Shown here piece after piece: positions 48,593-57,402 of a DNA stretch of 64,000 bases. The notes below the pieces were generated by a model. The model was not told the origin of the DNA. It ran no database searches and saw nothing but the letters and a program-made list of their open reading frames with translations. The stretch lies in contig NZ_VRKW01000013.1 in the NCBI RefSeq assembly GCF_009746715.1, positions 43,182-107,181 of the forward strand, written 5' to 3'. The position numbers were made by a program, and so were the translations under genes. The stretch is from Ketobacter sp. MCCC 1A13808. Its GTDB lineage: Bacteria > Pseudomonadota > Gammaproteobacteria > Pseudomonadales > Ketobacteraceae. The stretch's first letter is position 1. Each line of letters opens with the position of its first letter.

Positions 48593-49480
48593 TTGAACGA
48601 ATTTCTGTTAGGACTGTTATCACTTATAATGATGTACGCGGGATCAAGCACGACTACAAATACCGCTGAGGATCAGTCGACCACCGACACAGAACAACGT
48701 GATCCGGTCCCGCCCGAAGAAGATACATCAGTCGAAGAGGACACAGTAACCGCAACATGGTATCGCCCGTCGGTTTTAGCTACGTGGCAATGGCAGTTAT
48801 CGGGTGACATTAATACTGAATACGAGGTTGATATTTATGACATCGATTTATTTGACACATCGCCCGGGCTTATCCAGCAAATAAAATCCTCCGGTAAAAA
48901 AGTCATTTGCTATTTTTCAGCGGGGTCTTATGAAGATTGGCGCCCAGACGCAACCCAATTCGCGGACGCAGACCTTGGTCGCCCATTGGATGGTTGGCCT
49001 GGTGAACGCTGGCTGGATATCCGATCGGATAAAGTGCTTACGATTATGAAAAATCGCCTGGATATCGCCAAACAAAAAGGCTGCGATGGCGTTGAACCAG
49101 ACAACGTTGATGGCTATAGCAATCGAACCGGCATTAATTTCACGGCCCAGGACCAACTGAAATACAACAAATCGCTTGCGAAACTTGCTCACGCCAGAGG
49201 ATTGGCTATCGGTTTAAAAAATAATCTTGATCAAGTGGCTGCATTGGTAAATCACTTTGACTACGCAGTGAATGAACAATGCTTTGAATACAACGAGTGC
49301 GAGCTACTGTCGCCTTTTATTGCGCAAAACAAGCCTGTTTTTAACGCGGAATATCAGAATAGATATGTCAATAACGAAGCAAAACGCAACGCCCTGTGTA
49401 CTCAATCTATTGATATGCAGTTTAGCACTTTGATATTGCCCCTGAATTTAGACGACAAATTCAGGTATAGCTGCTTGTAG
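48593..49480 (+). CDS. GH114 endo-alpha-1,4-polygalactosaminidase-like protein
   Basis: The 295-residue product has a hydrophobic N-terminus, an acidic Thr/Glu linker (about 20-50) and a GH114 barrel: VLATWQWQLSGDI, KKVICYFSAGSYEDWRPDA, LGRPLDGWPGERWLDI, KGCDGVEPDNVDGY (acidic catalytic motif), GLAIGLKNNLDQ and the end NEQCFEYNEC. GH114 enzymes cut galactosamine-rich polysaccharides. The start is TTG at 48593 with GGGGGAAAG upstream; an ATG at 48632 is an alternative. It follows the DUF1996 gene by 31 bases. Confidence 0.87.
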   Translation: MNEFLLGLLSLIMMYAGSSTTTNTAEDQSTTDTEQRDPVPPEEDTSVEEDTVTATWYRPSVLATWQWQLSGDINTEYEVDIYDIDLFDTSPGLIQQIKSSGKKVICYFSAGSYEDWRPDATQFADADLGRPLDGWPGERWLDIRSDKVLTIMKNRLDIAKQKGCDGVEPDNVDGYSNRTGINFTAQDQLKYNKSLAKLAHARGLAIGLKNNLDQVAALVNHFDYAVNEQCFEYNECELLSPFIAQNKPVFNAEYQNRYVNNEAKRNALCTQSIDMQFSTLILPLNLDDKFRYSCL

Positions 49481-49540
49481 AAAAAGGCCGCGACCTGATT
49501 CCCAGAGGGCCCGACAACCGATATCATAAAACCCACATTC

Positions 49541-50710
49541 TTGGACCACACCAGAACGGGTATACAACTGACTTTTTACCAGCTCAAGCGATCTTCTGCC
49601 GAGGCGGCAGGCAACAACGAACACTGGCTAACGGGGCTGCTCGTACTCTGCCTGACATTGTGCTCTGCTACCAACGCTCTTGGTCAATCGGCCGAGAAAA
49701 ACGAGTGGCAGAAGGTAGTAAGAGACAGCCCTTACTGGGTGAGTAAAGGCGCATTCTATAATTTAAAAACGATACGTCGCTGGGTCTTAAACAGTGAATC
49801 CTTTTGCGGGAACAAAGAACGTCATATCTTATTTGACAAAAGTGCTACGTTTTTGGGTTACGTGAATGATGCCGGCAGCTCGGAAGCGACCCAGATCAAG
49901 CTCAATCGGGAGCGTAAGAATCTGGCTGAAAGCGGTAAGGCCAACGTGTGGGTTATGGGAGCACCGGATGTAGCCGGCTATCCATTCGCACTTAGCTGCA
50001 ATCAACCGGATGCCCAATTGGCGGTGTCACTCGATCGTTACTTTGGCAGAGATAAAAGTGCACGGCTTTGGGGAACCTGGGACGGCATGCGAATTGGCGA
50101 CACCCATAACAAGGTATCGCTGCATGAAGCCATCAGCATCGTCTATAAAAAGCGTTTAAACCAGGGCCGCATCAGTTTACCGCCCTCGATTCTGGCGACG
50201 CTCGCCGGCAAAACCCTGATAGAAAGCGGAGGCCAAAAGACAGCGCACTCAGCAGCGGATGCCCGCGGCATTATGCAACTGTCCAGAGCCGCACTTAAGG
50301 ATTGCGGTCTGTCAGAAAAATTCCATTTTCACCGCATGGCACAAATCGACTGCGCACTAAAACTCATGGAGCAAAACCACCGTAATTTAAAACCGGTGTT
50401 TGACCAGGTGTTTAAGCACTTACCAAAAAACAAATCCGATCAACTTTATTCATTGTTATTAATTCAGGCGTACCACGGTGGTGTCGGCCGGGTATCGCAA
50501 ATCATCAGCGACCCGGCAGTCCAAAAGGCCGCGCAATATTTCGCTAAAAACCAACGCCACTTCAGTGCCGGCGACATCGCCCTGGGTCTGGTTTTCCACA
50601 ATCTAGGCCGAGAACAGCTGGGCTTCGCATCGCTGTATTATCTTGCAGACGTGGCCGTAGCCACTGAGCTCGCCTGCAAGACCAAGCCCACCATTCCGGG
50701 CTGCAAATAA
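49541..50710 (+). CDS. SLT-like transglycosylase domain protein
   Basis: The 389-residue product has a signal segment (about residues 29-49, LTGLLVLCLTLCSATNALG) and a C-terminal lysozyme-like domain: LAGKTLIESGGQ (Glu228, the likely catalytic acid), SAADARGIMQLSRAAL, then LLIQAYHGGVGRV. It probably cuts peptidoglycan or a related glycan outside the membrane. The start is TTG at 49541 and is uncertain. It follows the GH114 gene on the same strand. Confidence 0.75.
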   Translation: MDHTRTGIQLTFYQLKRSSAEAAGNNEHWLTGLLVLCLTLCSATNALGQSAEKNEWQKVVRDSPYWVSKGAFYNLKTIRRWVLNSESFCGNKERHILFDKSATFLGYVNDAGSSEATQIKLNRERKNLAESGKANVWVMGAPDVAGYPFALSCNQPDAQLAVSLDRYFGRDKSARLWGTWDGMRIGDTHNKVSLHEAISIVYKKRLNQGRISLPPSILATLAGKTLIESGGQKTAHSAADARGIMQLSRAALKDCGLSEKFHFHRMAQIDCALKLMEQNHRNLKPVFDQVFKHLPKNKSDQLYSLLLIQAYHGGVGRVSQIISDPAVQKAAQYFAKNQRHFSAGDIALGLVFHNLGREQLGFASLYYLADVAVATELACKTKPTIPGCK

Positions 50711-50744
50711 TCTAACACTTGTTTTGATACCGCCCCACTTCGTT

Positions 50745-52919
50745 TCAGAGATGAATGTCGATCTGATCCAATTTCTGACCGGTTAATGTATCTTTAATAA
50801 GAACAGTAAAATCGAAATCCTCAGGGTCATTGTCGGCGGCTTCCCCACTGAAAATACCGATCTCGGGTTCTGAGTTGCCATTAACATCCGGTATCACTGT
50901 AATATCCATTGGCGTCAACGACTTCCAGTTCCATAAATTGCCAATCAGTTCGCCTGATAATGAATCACGTATTTCAACCTTGTTCTGGCCATCTAAAGTA
51001 CTTTTTCCAAAAACGGCTAATTCAGGCGCGCCATTGCCATCAACATCCGCTATTGCCCTCGCCGTTATGGAATCAAAACTTTCGTTAAAACCAATGGTTC
51101 GAACAACGTTACCTGCCAGTGGGTCAGCGATCGCAACTCTAACACCGGCGCCGTTCAATTTAGCTTGTAAAACCGCGACTTCGGTTGCTGAACTAGCCTG
51201 GCTGTCTAACGTTGGCGGTAATGGAATAATTTGCGATGAATCATAGGTATCGCCCAACCAAACGTTCTTAATTAAAACCCCGCCTTTGTCACGTATTTCC
51301 AATTTACTAAACTGGCTCTCCGGGCTTGTCGATAATAAAGCAAAGTCGCTTATTGAATCCCCGTTTATATCCTGCAGCAACGTAAAATCTTTTGGATTGA
51401 ACGTCGGGTTAAAAGGGATTTTAGCTATTAATGCCGTAGTTACACTATCACGGATCTCTATTTGCACCCGGCTCTTGCTTTGGTGTGTCTCGAGCACGGC
51501 TAATTCAGGCGTCCCGTTTGTATTTTCATCGGGCAATACACGCAGTTTACTTGGTAAAAAACGGGTATCGAAAGGCACTGCACTGATTAAGGCGCCACTA
51601 AGGCTATCTCTCACTTCTACCGTCCCGTCGAACGCACTTACAACGGCCAATTCCGGGCTCAGGTTGGCGTTCAGATCGGGAGTAATCGCAAAATCCACGG
51701 GCCGTAGAGCCGTTGTAAATTGAATTTGATGATCGAGCCCGGTGGTGGAACCGATGGATTTCACATTTGCCAGAACCCTGCCTGAGCCCAAATCGTTCGA
51801 TAATACAACCAAGTCTTGGTAGCCATCGCCATCCGCATCCGACAACGAGCGAACCTGTGCTTGAAGCAGATCCAATTCGGAGGTCTGCGCCACAAACCCA
51901 GTGTCGCCATGGAAGTCAGTCCCTCCCAAATACAGGTTGCCATTATTAAAGACAACGGAGCTGGGTATAGGTGTGCCTGCATCGGGAAGAAACCAGTCGT
52001 TTTTGAATTGACCTCGCAAATTATATTCAACCAGCCGGATGCCGTTTTCCTTGCCGACATCAGGCTCCGGAGTGTGATTGGTAAAGCCGGCGACCCAAAT
52101 ACCGTTTTTTCCCAACGTAATATCAACTATACGAGTATGGCGGACTTTCTTGAAAAACGTTTGTTCCCACACTGTATTGCCCAATTCATCTATTTTAAAA
52201 ACCGTATCGCGGCTAATGCAGTAAAAAAAGCCATTGTCGTAGACCATTTCTTCGATTCGGTCGAACGGGAATTCGTACAATGCTGTGCCATCCGTACTAA
52301 ATACCGACATTTTATTGCCGTTCGATAGGTAAATTTTGTTGTCTGCAGCTATGGCTCTATAAACAAAAACACTTGCCACCTGTGTAGTCCAAACAAGATT
52401 ACCGTCGAAGTCCAAATGTGATAGCAGTTGTATACCGCCATCAAAATTGTACTCGCTGGTCACATAAAGGCCCTTGCTATCATGCGTGATTGTCCAGGCA
52501 CTGTGTGAATCAACTTCATTCGTGTACTGCCAACCTGCGTTCCCGTCGTGAGTGTATTGGGCGACAAATGCTCTTGAACGCGAGGACGGTCCCTCAGCAG
52601 AGCGCCCGACGACAAATACACCATGCTCATCAACCGTAATATCGAACGCTTCCGTGTCGGCATAAAGCTTAAAATCCCGTCGCCACAAAATTTCACCACC
52701 GAGGGTATATTTTGCCAATAGGCCCGAACAATCCGCATCTATACAGCCCGTGCGACCCACCGCATAAATGGCATCATCATAGTAATAAATCCGTTCAACA
52801 TCCCCGGAGTTTTGTGCGCTCGGTTGTTGCAGCCATTTAAAGCTCTCAGCAGACACCTGCGTTGATACCAAAACGAGCCAGAATAAAATAAACCGGTAAT
52901 ATCCTAATGATCCTTTCAT
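50745..52919 (-). CDS. Secreted propeller protein with FG-GAP-like repeats
   Basis: The 724-residue product has a signal peptide (FWLVLVSTQVSAES), an N-terminal quinoprotein-like beta-propeller (about 25-340) and a C-terminal half of repeats with DxDGDGxxD-type calcium loops (LSDADGDGYQDLVVL, DENTNGTPELAVL, DVDGNGAPELAVFG, DVNGNSEPEIGIF), each followed by an EIRDSxTG strand. The ATG at 52919 has AGGGG nine bases before it. It converges on the SLT-like gene. The fragment at 28383-28703 has the same repeat type. Confidence 0.8.
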   Translation of the reverse strand: MKGSLGYYRFILFWLVLVSTQVSAESFKWLQQPSAQNSGDVERIYYYDDAIYAVGRTGCIDADCSGLLAKYTLGGEILWRRDFKLYADTEAFDITVDEHGVFVVGRSAEGPSSRSRAFVAQYTHDGNAGWQYTNEVDSHSAWTITHDSKGLYVTSEYNFDGGIQLLSHLDFDGNLVWTTQVASVFVYRAIAADNKIYLSNGNKMSVFSTDGTALYEFPFDRIEEMVYDNGFFYCISRDTVFKIDELGNTVWEQTFFKKVRHTRIVDITLGKNGIWVAGFTNHTPEPDVGKENGIRLVEYNLRGQFKNDWFLPDAGTPIPSSVVFNNGNLYLGGTDFHGDTGFVAQTSELDLLQAQVRSLSDADGDGYQDLVVLSNDLGSGRVLANVKSIGSTTGLDHQIQFTTALRPVDFAITPDLNANLSPELAVVSAFDGTVEVRDSLSGALISAVPFDTRFLPSKLRVLPDENTNGTPELAVLETHQSKSRVQIEIRDSVTTALIAKIPFNPTFNPKDFTLLQDINGDSISDFALLSTSPESQFSKLEIRDKGGVLIKNVWLGDTYDSSQIIPLPPTLDSQASSATEVAVLQAKLNGAGVRVAIADPLAGNVVRTIGFNESFDSITARAIADVDGNGAPELAVFGKSTLDGQNKVEIRDSLSGELIGNLWNWKSLTPMDITVIPDVNGNSEPEIGIFSGEAADNDPEDFDFTVLIKDTLTGQKLDQIDIHL

Positions 52920-53231
52920 TGTACAATCCCCTAACCCCAAAAATTTAACTATCGTGTTTTGGCATGACTATACATGGCTAACACCCAACCTTAAAGTCTG
53001 GTATCACCCATACACACCCATACACGGCTGCCCATTCAACTGATTGAACCCCCAGACATCAGAGAGGCTGCGAGCACAGATATTTGCAACCTGCATAATT
53101 AGAAGCCACGGCAATAATGATATGTTGCATCATATCCTATTTAATAGAATAATCGCCTTATCAGTACAACAGCCATAACTACCCACAGTGATCTAACGGC
53201 AATCAAATACCGCTAATAACAAGGTGATAAT
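52920..53231. other. Divergent promoter region between propeller gene and merC
   Basis: No gene is seen in these 312 bases. GATATG (53119-53124) and CATATC (53131-53136) form a small dyad near merC. A short direct repeat of ACACCCATAC lies near 53007-53027. Confidence 0.4.
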
Positions 53232-53657
53232 GTGAAAATCGTTTCAACCGCCATCGATAAGGCAGCCATCAGTCTATCCCTGGTTTGTGCCGTGCATTGT
53301 TTACTACTACCAATCGCCCTGGTCATGCTACCCGCGCTAGCTGCCAGCACGGTGGGCGACCAGCGCTTTCACCAGTGGATGCTGGTAGCAGTACTACCCA
53401 CCAGCCTCTTCGCGTTGACCTTGGGGTGCCAACGTCATCGGAATATAACGGTTATGGCTATGGGTGTGCCAGGCCTTGCGATGCTTACCCTGGCTGCGCT
53501 TCTTGGCCATGAATGGCTCGGCGATAGTGGGGAAAAAATAGCGGTGTTATTGGGTGCTTCGCTGATCGCGCTCGGTCATTTACGCAACCATGCACTCTGT
53601 AAACAACTCCAGTGCGGCTGTGCCGTGAACGGGGATGGAGGAAAAGAGGCTTTTTGA
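53232..53657 (+). CDS. MerC domain-containing membrane protein
   Basis: The 141-residue product has four membrane helices and the MerC cysteine pairs: LVCAVHCLLLPIAL in helix 1 and LCKQLQCGC near the C-terminus. MerC proteins carry Hg(II) or other soft metals across the inner membrane. No merA, merR or merT is near, so mercury resistance is not shown. The start is GTG at 53232 with AAGGTG upstream. It converges on the TetR gene. Confidence 0.85.
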   Translation: MKIVSTAIDKAAISLSLVCAVHCLLLPIALVMLPALAASTVGDQRFHQWMLVAVLPTSLFALTLGCQRHRNITVMAMGVPGLAMLTLAALLGHEWLGDSGEKIAVLLGASLIALGHLRNHALCKQLQCGCAVNGDGGKEAF

Positions 53658-53667
53658 TAAAAATGTC

Positions 53668-54225
53668 TTACTGTGAACCTAATAACTGCGTCGCTATTTT
53701 TTTCGCCAGTAGCGCGGCATCACGATCGCCCCGTGTGTGAGCGCGCACAATGGCACCATCGACCAGGAGAGCCAATTGCTCCGCCATGAGAATTCGTTTG
53801 CGCTTACCCGATACCCCATCCAGACCTTGTTGAATCAGGCTCTGTATCGCCGCTTTATGTTCTGCGGCGAGTGTATACACCGCGTGCCCCTTTGACGCGT
53901 ATTCTGCACTGGCATTTATAAAATTGCAGCCGAAGAACTGATCACTTCGAAACCACTCGTTCATTACATCGAAGATCACCAGCGCCGTTGACTGGTTGCT
54001 TGCTCTGGCATGCTCAAGCGACTGGCCAACACTATCTATTAATTGCTCATGCCGTTGCTGTAAAACCGCTACAACCAGTTCGTCCTTACTCCGAAAGTGT
54101 TTGTAAAGCGTCGCCTTTGAAACCCCTGACTCCGCTAATATTCGATCAATACCGGTGGCGTGATAGCCATGCTTATTAAAAAGTCGATAAGCGGTATTAA
54201 TCAGGTGCTGTTTTCGTGGCTGCAT
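53668..54225 (-). CDS. TetR/AcrR family regulator
   Basis: The 185-residue product has the TetR helix-turn-helix: HLINTAYRLFNKHGYHATGI, ILAESGVSKATLYKHFRSKD (about residues 6-52), and a helical ligand domain. It is divergent from the VOC/flavin operon across two copies of a 16-bp dyad, which it probably binds. A conserved Cys in the C-terminal domain (FFGCNFINAS) is of the type seen in regulators that react with electrophiles. Confidence 0.93.
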   Translation of the reverse strand: MQPRKQHLINTAYRLFNKHGYHATGIDRILAESGVSKATLYKHFRSKDELVVAVLQQRHEQLIDSVGQSLEHARASNQSTALVIFDVMNEWFRSDQFFGCNFINASAEYASKGHAVYTLAAEHKAAIQSLIQQGLDGVSGKRKRILMAEQLALLVDGAIVRAHTRGDRDAALLAKKIATQLLGSQ

Positions 54226-54276
54226 CGTGAGTGTTTACCTGACAGGAAAGAATGCACAGATGATACCTAAAAACGC

Positions 54277-54333
54277 TTGACATGAACAGATCTGTCCACT
54301 TACCCTAATCCCCAGCATAGACAGATCTGTTCA
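54277..54333. promoter_or_regulatory. Paired TetR operators over the VOC-operon promoter
   Basis: TGAACAGATCTGTCCA (54283-54298) and TAGACAGATCTGTTCA (54318-54333) share a perfect ACAGATCTGT core, 35 bases apart, and fit the dyad TGAACAGATCTGTTCA. A TTGACA -35 box (54277-54282) directly precedes the first, so binding would block the rightward promoter. Confidence 0.75.
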
Positions 54334-54368
54334 CCTCGTCATAAAATGTATTATCGGAGGAAAAGTTC

Positions 54369-54770
54369 ATGAGTCAAAGCACTCAAGGCCTTCATCACCT
54401 GGGATTAACCGTCAAAGACGTCATAGAAACATCTACTTTCTTTTGCGAGCAGCTTAACTTTAAGGTGGTCGGCGAAAAGCCGGACTACCCCGCCATTTTT
54501 GTCAGTGACGGAACCATAATGCTGACCCTCTGGCAGGCCAAGGGCGATAGTCCAACGGTGCCGTTTGACCGTCACTGCAATATCGGGCTGCACCATTTCG
54601 CGCTCAAGGTCGCTAACAAACAGTCGCTTGAATTGCTGAATAATCAACTAGAAAACCATGAGGGCGTCAATATCGAGTTTAAACCGGAACCCCTGGGTCA
54701 AACCAACACCCTGCATATGATGTGTACTATCCCGGGCGGCATCAGAATCGAGTTTATTACCCTGAGTTGA
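54369..54770 (+). CDS. VOC (glyoxalase) family protein
   Basis: The 133-residue product has the VOC fold of two beta-alpha-beta-beta-beta units: GLHHLGLTVKDVIETSTFF with an early His, LHHFALKV in the middle and IPGGIRIEFI at the end, with metal-ligand His/Glu at the expected places. It may handle a glyoxal or aromatic ring substrate. GGAGG lies eight bases before the ATG. It begins the operon controlled by the TetR operators and is nine bases from the next gene. Confidence 0.88.
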   Translation: MSQSTQGLHHLGLTVKDVIETSTFFCEQLNFKVVGEKPDYPAIFVSDGTIMLTLWQAKGDSPTVPFDRHCNIGLHHFALKVANKQSLELLNNQLENHEGVNIEFKPEPLGQTNTLHMMCTIPGGIRIEFITLS

Positions 54771-54779
54771 GAGAATAAA

Positions 54780-55700
54780 ATGAATAGTGATATGCAAGAC
54801 ACCTGGCACCCCGGCGAACGGATGGTGCAAACCCGGGCTGGCGTCAATGAAAAAATGTCAAAACTGGGACCACGGGTCATCCGCAACTATATGCTGGATC
54901 AACACAGGAAGTTCTTCGCCAGTCTGCCCATGGTCATTACCGGCAGCCAAGATGAGAACGAAAACGTATGGGCTTATCCGCTGTTCGGCGATCCGGGATT
55001 TATCCAATCACCCACGCCCGAACTACTTTCGATCAAGTCGCCAATGAGTCATGCAGGTCCTGCACTTCCCCAGCTGAATACCCGCAGTCAGGTGGGATTG
55101 CTCGGTATTGATCTGGAAACCCGGCGCCGAAATCGCTTGAATGGAACCGTTTTAGAGAAGGACCACAATGGCTTCACCATCGGTGTTGAAGAGAGTTTCG
55201 GAAATTGTCCCCAGTATATTCAGCAGCGCCGGCTACATACCGAACCTCGCGACGATGAAACCACCACCGAATACGTCAACCGCTGGAGCCGTCCTCTGCG
55301 AGAATGTATTACCAACGCCGATACCTGCTTTATTGCCAGCACCTTCTCCAGCCAGCACACCAACAGAAATTCGGGCATGGATGTTTCCCATCGCGGAGGA
55401 CAGCGGGGCTTTCTTGGTTTCGACGACCGTGATCGCCTGATCATTCCCGACTTTCCCGGCAATTCCTTTTTTAACACCGTAGGGAATCTGACGTTAGACC
55501 CCCGAGCCGGTTTGCTCTTTCTTGATTTTTCGGGAGGCAATATCATTACTCTGACCATGAGCGCCGAGATAATTTGGAAAACCGAGAATGCAGCCGTATG
55601 CGGAGACCACGACAGAGTAATTCGATTATCACTAAAAGCCGGTTATGTTGTCCGCAACGCTTTGCCCTACCGCTGGAAAACGATAGTCAACCCGACCTGA
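54780..55700 (+). CDS. Pyridoxamine 5'-phosphate oxidase-like flavoprotein
   Basis: The 306-residue product reads as an FMN-binding split-barrel protein of the PNPOx-like group: MLDQHRKFFASLPMVIT, VWAYPLFGDPGFI, LLGIDLETRRRNRLNG and a second half with DTCFIAST, HRGGQRGFLGFD, NTVGNLTLDPRAGLLFLD. Such proteins often act on quinones, azo or other electrophiles. It is the second gene of the TetR-controlled pair. Confidence 0.85.
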   Translation: MNSDMQDTWHPGERMVQTRAGVNEKMSKLGPRVIRNYMLDQHRKFFASLPMVITGSQDENENVWAYPLFGDPGFIQSPTPELLSIKSPMSHAGPALPQLNTRSQVGLLGIDLETRRRNRLNGTVLEKDHNGFTIGVEESFGNCPQYIQQRRLHTEPRDDETTTEYVNRWSRPLRECITNADTCFIASTFSSQHTNRNSGMDVSHRGGQRGFLGFDDRDRLIIPDFPGNSFFNTVGNLTLDPRAGLLFLDFSGGNIITLTMSAEIIWKTENAAVCGDHDRVIRLSLKAGYVVRNALPYRWKTIVNPT

Positions 55701-55764
55701 TGTTCATCCGCACTACAGACCGAATGATCTATTAATTATACCCAGCATTGACTACCTGCCGATA

Positions 55765-55790
55765 AGCCAAGTAGAGCCAAGTAGAGCCAA
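55765..55790. repeat. Short tandem repeat AGCCAAGTAG
   Basis: The ten-base unit occurs two full times plus six bases, after the flavoprotein gene. No role is apparent. Confidence 0.6.
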
Positions 55791-55872
55791 ACCAATTATT
55801 ATCCCTGCTCATTAAGCAACGCGTACGACCTCATTTTAAAGAACACCAATTGTTTGACAAAACCATTCATTG

Positions 55873-56196
55873 CTATAGCTCACGCTCGATAAAAGCCTGT
55901 GTTTGTTTAAGGGATGCAAACCCCGGGTGTTTGGCAACGGGCTCACCGTTAACAAACAGAATGAGCGAGGGAATGCTGCGTATATTGAATTGAGCAGTGG
56001 TCTCCGGGTTGGCATCGACATCAAGCTTGGTAATGGTAACCCTACCTTCGAATGTGTCCACCAACTGCTCCAGAATCGGTGCCATGGCTTTACATGGCCC
56101 GCACCAGTCGGCCCAAAAGTCCACCAAAACCGGCTGGTGGGCAGTTTCGATGAATGCCCGGAAATTCTGATCGTTCAGATGTTGAATGGAAGACAT
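55873..56196 (-). CDS. Thioredoxin
   Basis: The 107-residue product has VLVDFWADWCGPCKAMAPIL (active site WCGPC, residues 31-35) and the cis-proline region IRSIPSLILFVNGE. It is the normal length for TrxA. It diverges from a LysR regulator, which may control it; it is probably an extra thioredoxin rather than the housekeeping trxA beside rho. Confidence 0.93.
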   Translation of the reverse strand: MSSIQHLNDQNFRAFIETAHQPVLVDFWADWCGPCKAMAPILEQLVDTFEGRVTITKLDVDANPETTAQFNIRSIPSLILFVNGEPVAKHPGFASLKQTQAFIEREL

Positions 56197-56252
56197 GGTT
56201 GATTACCTCATCGGTTGTTAGTGACGAGAACCACTATGAGGCCAATCAAATC

Positions 56253-56294
56253 ATAACTATAATTGGCAATTCGTATAGCTATCATCATAGTTAT
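56253..56294. promoter_or_regulatory. Likely LysR binding region
   Basis: ATAACTAT (56253-56260) and ATAGTTAT (56287-56294) are perfect inverted copies. Between them lies a palindrome AATTGGCAATT (56261-56271) and TAGCTA. The region sits between the divergent thioredoxin and LysR genes. Confidence 0.5.
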
Positions 56295-56329
56295 TGATGA
56301 ATCGAGAGTTGAAGCGGAAGGAAAGCCAG

Positions 56330-57292
56330 ATGAGATCCCAGGAACTGACTTTATTGTATGTATTCGACGCCATCATGACCGAAGGCTCGGTGACCCTTGC
56401 CGCTAATAGACTCTCCATGACCCAGCCAGCGGTATCCAATGCCATCGCTCGCATGCGTGACCACTGGCAAGACCCCTTGTTCGTGAAAAAAGGGAGGCAG
56501 ATTGAACCGACCGCATTTGCCCGTAGCCTCTGGGAACAGGTGCGGGACCCCATGCACTTCCTTTCCACAGCGGTTGAGTCCAGCGTGTTTGAACCTTCAG
56601 AGTCGCGACGCAAGTTTCGTATAGCTATCGCCGACATGTGGGTCGACCTGTTCTGGCTACCACTCCTGGAAAAAGTGAGTCAGCAGGCACCCAATGTCGA
56701 CTTATATGCTGTGCCTTACACCCTGGGCGGTGTCGTGACCCAACTGCGTGAGGCAAACGTCGATCTGGTACTCGGGCCACTCAACCAACATGACAGCAGT
56801 CTTCGCTCGCGTTTTCTGATGTCCAATGTGTTTCGGCTGGTAATGCGTAGGAATCACCCTCTGTCAGGAACGCCCGTTTCCATGGCGGATTATTTGGCGG
56901 CGCGACACCTGCTGGTATCTCAATCAGGCGATGCCCGGGGAATTGTCGACTCCGCGCTCCAGCAGGAGGGACTACATCGTCGTGTGGCAATGACCGTCAA
57001 TCATTTTTCAGCCGTACCAAAACTGCTTACGCACAGCGATCTGATTGCGGTGGTGCCGGAAGTCGTAGCCGGCGGTACTCAGTATCGATCAGAACTATGG
57101 ATAACAGACCCTCCCATGGCCATCGACCCCGTGCCCGTCTACCTTATCTGGCATACCCGGCTGGACCGTGATCCAGGCTTGACGTGGATGCGAAACCTGC
57201 TGGAAGAAACCGTTCAGCTGCAATGGAACAAATGCACCCGTTGCGCGCAGGGAGAGCTGCATGATAATGAGGAATTGGATACCCTGACGTAA
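56330..57292 (+). CDS. LysR family transcriptional regulator
   Basis: The product (320 residues) has the LysR winged helix at its N-terminus: LYVFDAIMTEGSVTLAANRL, MTQPAVSNAIARMRD, then DPLFVKKGRQIEPTAFA. The C-terminal substrate-binding half is present. GGAAGGAAAG before the ATG at 56330 makes it a better start than TTG at 56294. It is divergent from thioredoxin and may respond to a redox-linked ligand; no effector is evident. Confidence 0.92.
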   Translation: MRSQELTLLYVFDAIMTEGSVTLAANRLSMTQPAVSNAIARMRDHWQDPLFVKKGRQIEPTAFARSLWEQVRDPMHFLSTAVESSVFEPSESRRKFRIAIADMWVDLFWLPLLEKVSQQAPNVDLYAVPYTLGGVVTQLREANVDLVLGPLNQHDSSLRSRFLMSNVFRLVMRRNHPLSGTPVSMADYLAARHLLVSQSGDARGIVDSALQQEGLHRRVAMTVNHFSAVPKLLTHSDLIAVVPEVVAGGTQYRSELWITDPPMAIDPVPVYLIWHTRLDRDPGLTWMRNLLEETVQLQWNKCTRCAQGELHDNEELDTLT

Positions 57293-57402
57293 ATCTTTTC
57301 GCCCGTGGCACGCACTCCCGTCACCCACTCCCCGGGTGCCCATCCCTAACAATCTCGAGAATGAATATAGGGAGCACGTTTACTCAGCGGTGAGAGCGGG
57401 AG

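Noticed and set aside
53232..53657. Mercury resistance operon at merC
   Set aside because: No merA, merP, merT or merR accompanies it; the TetR gene beside it faces another operon.
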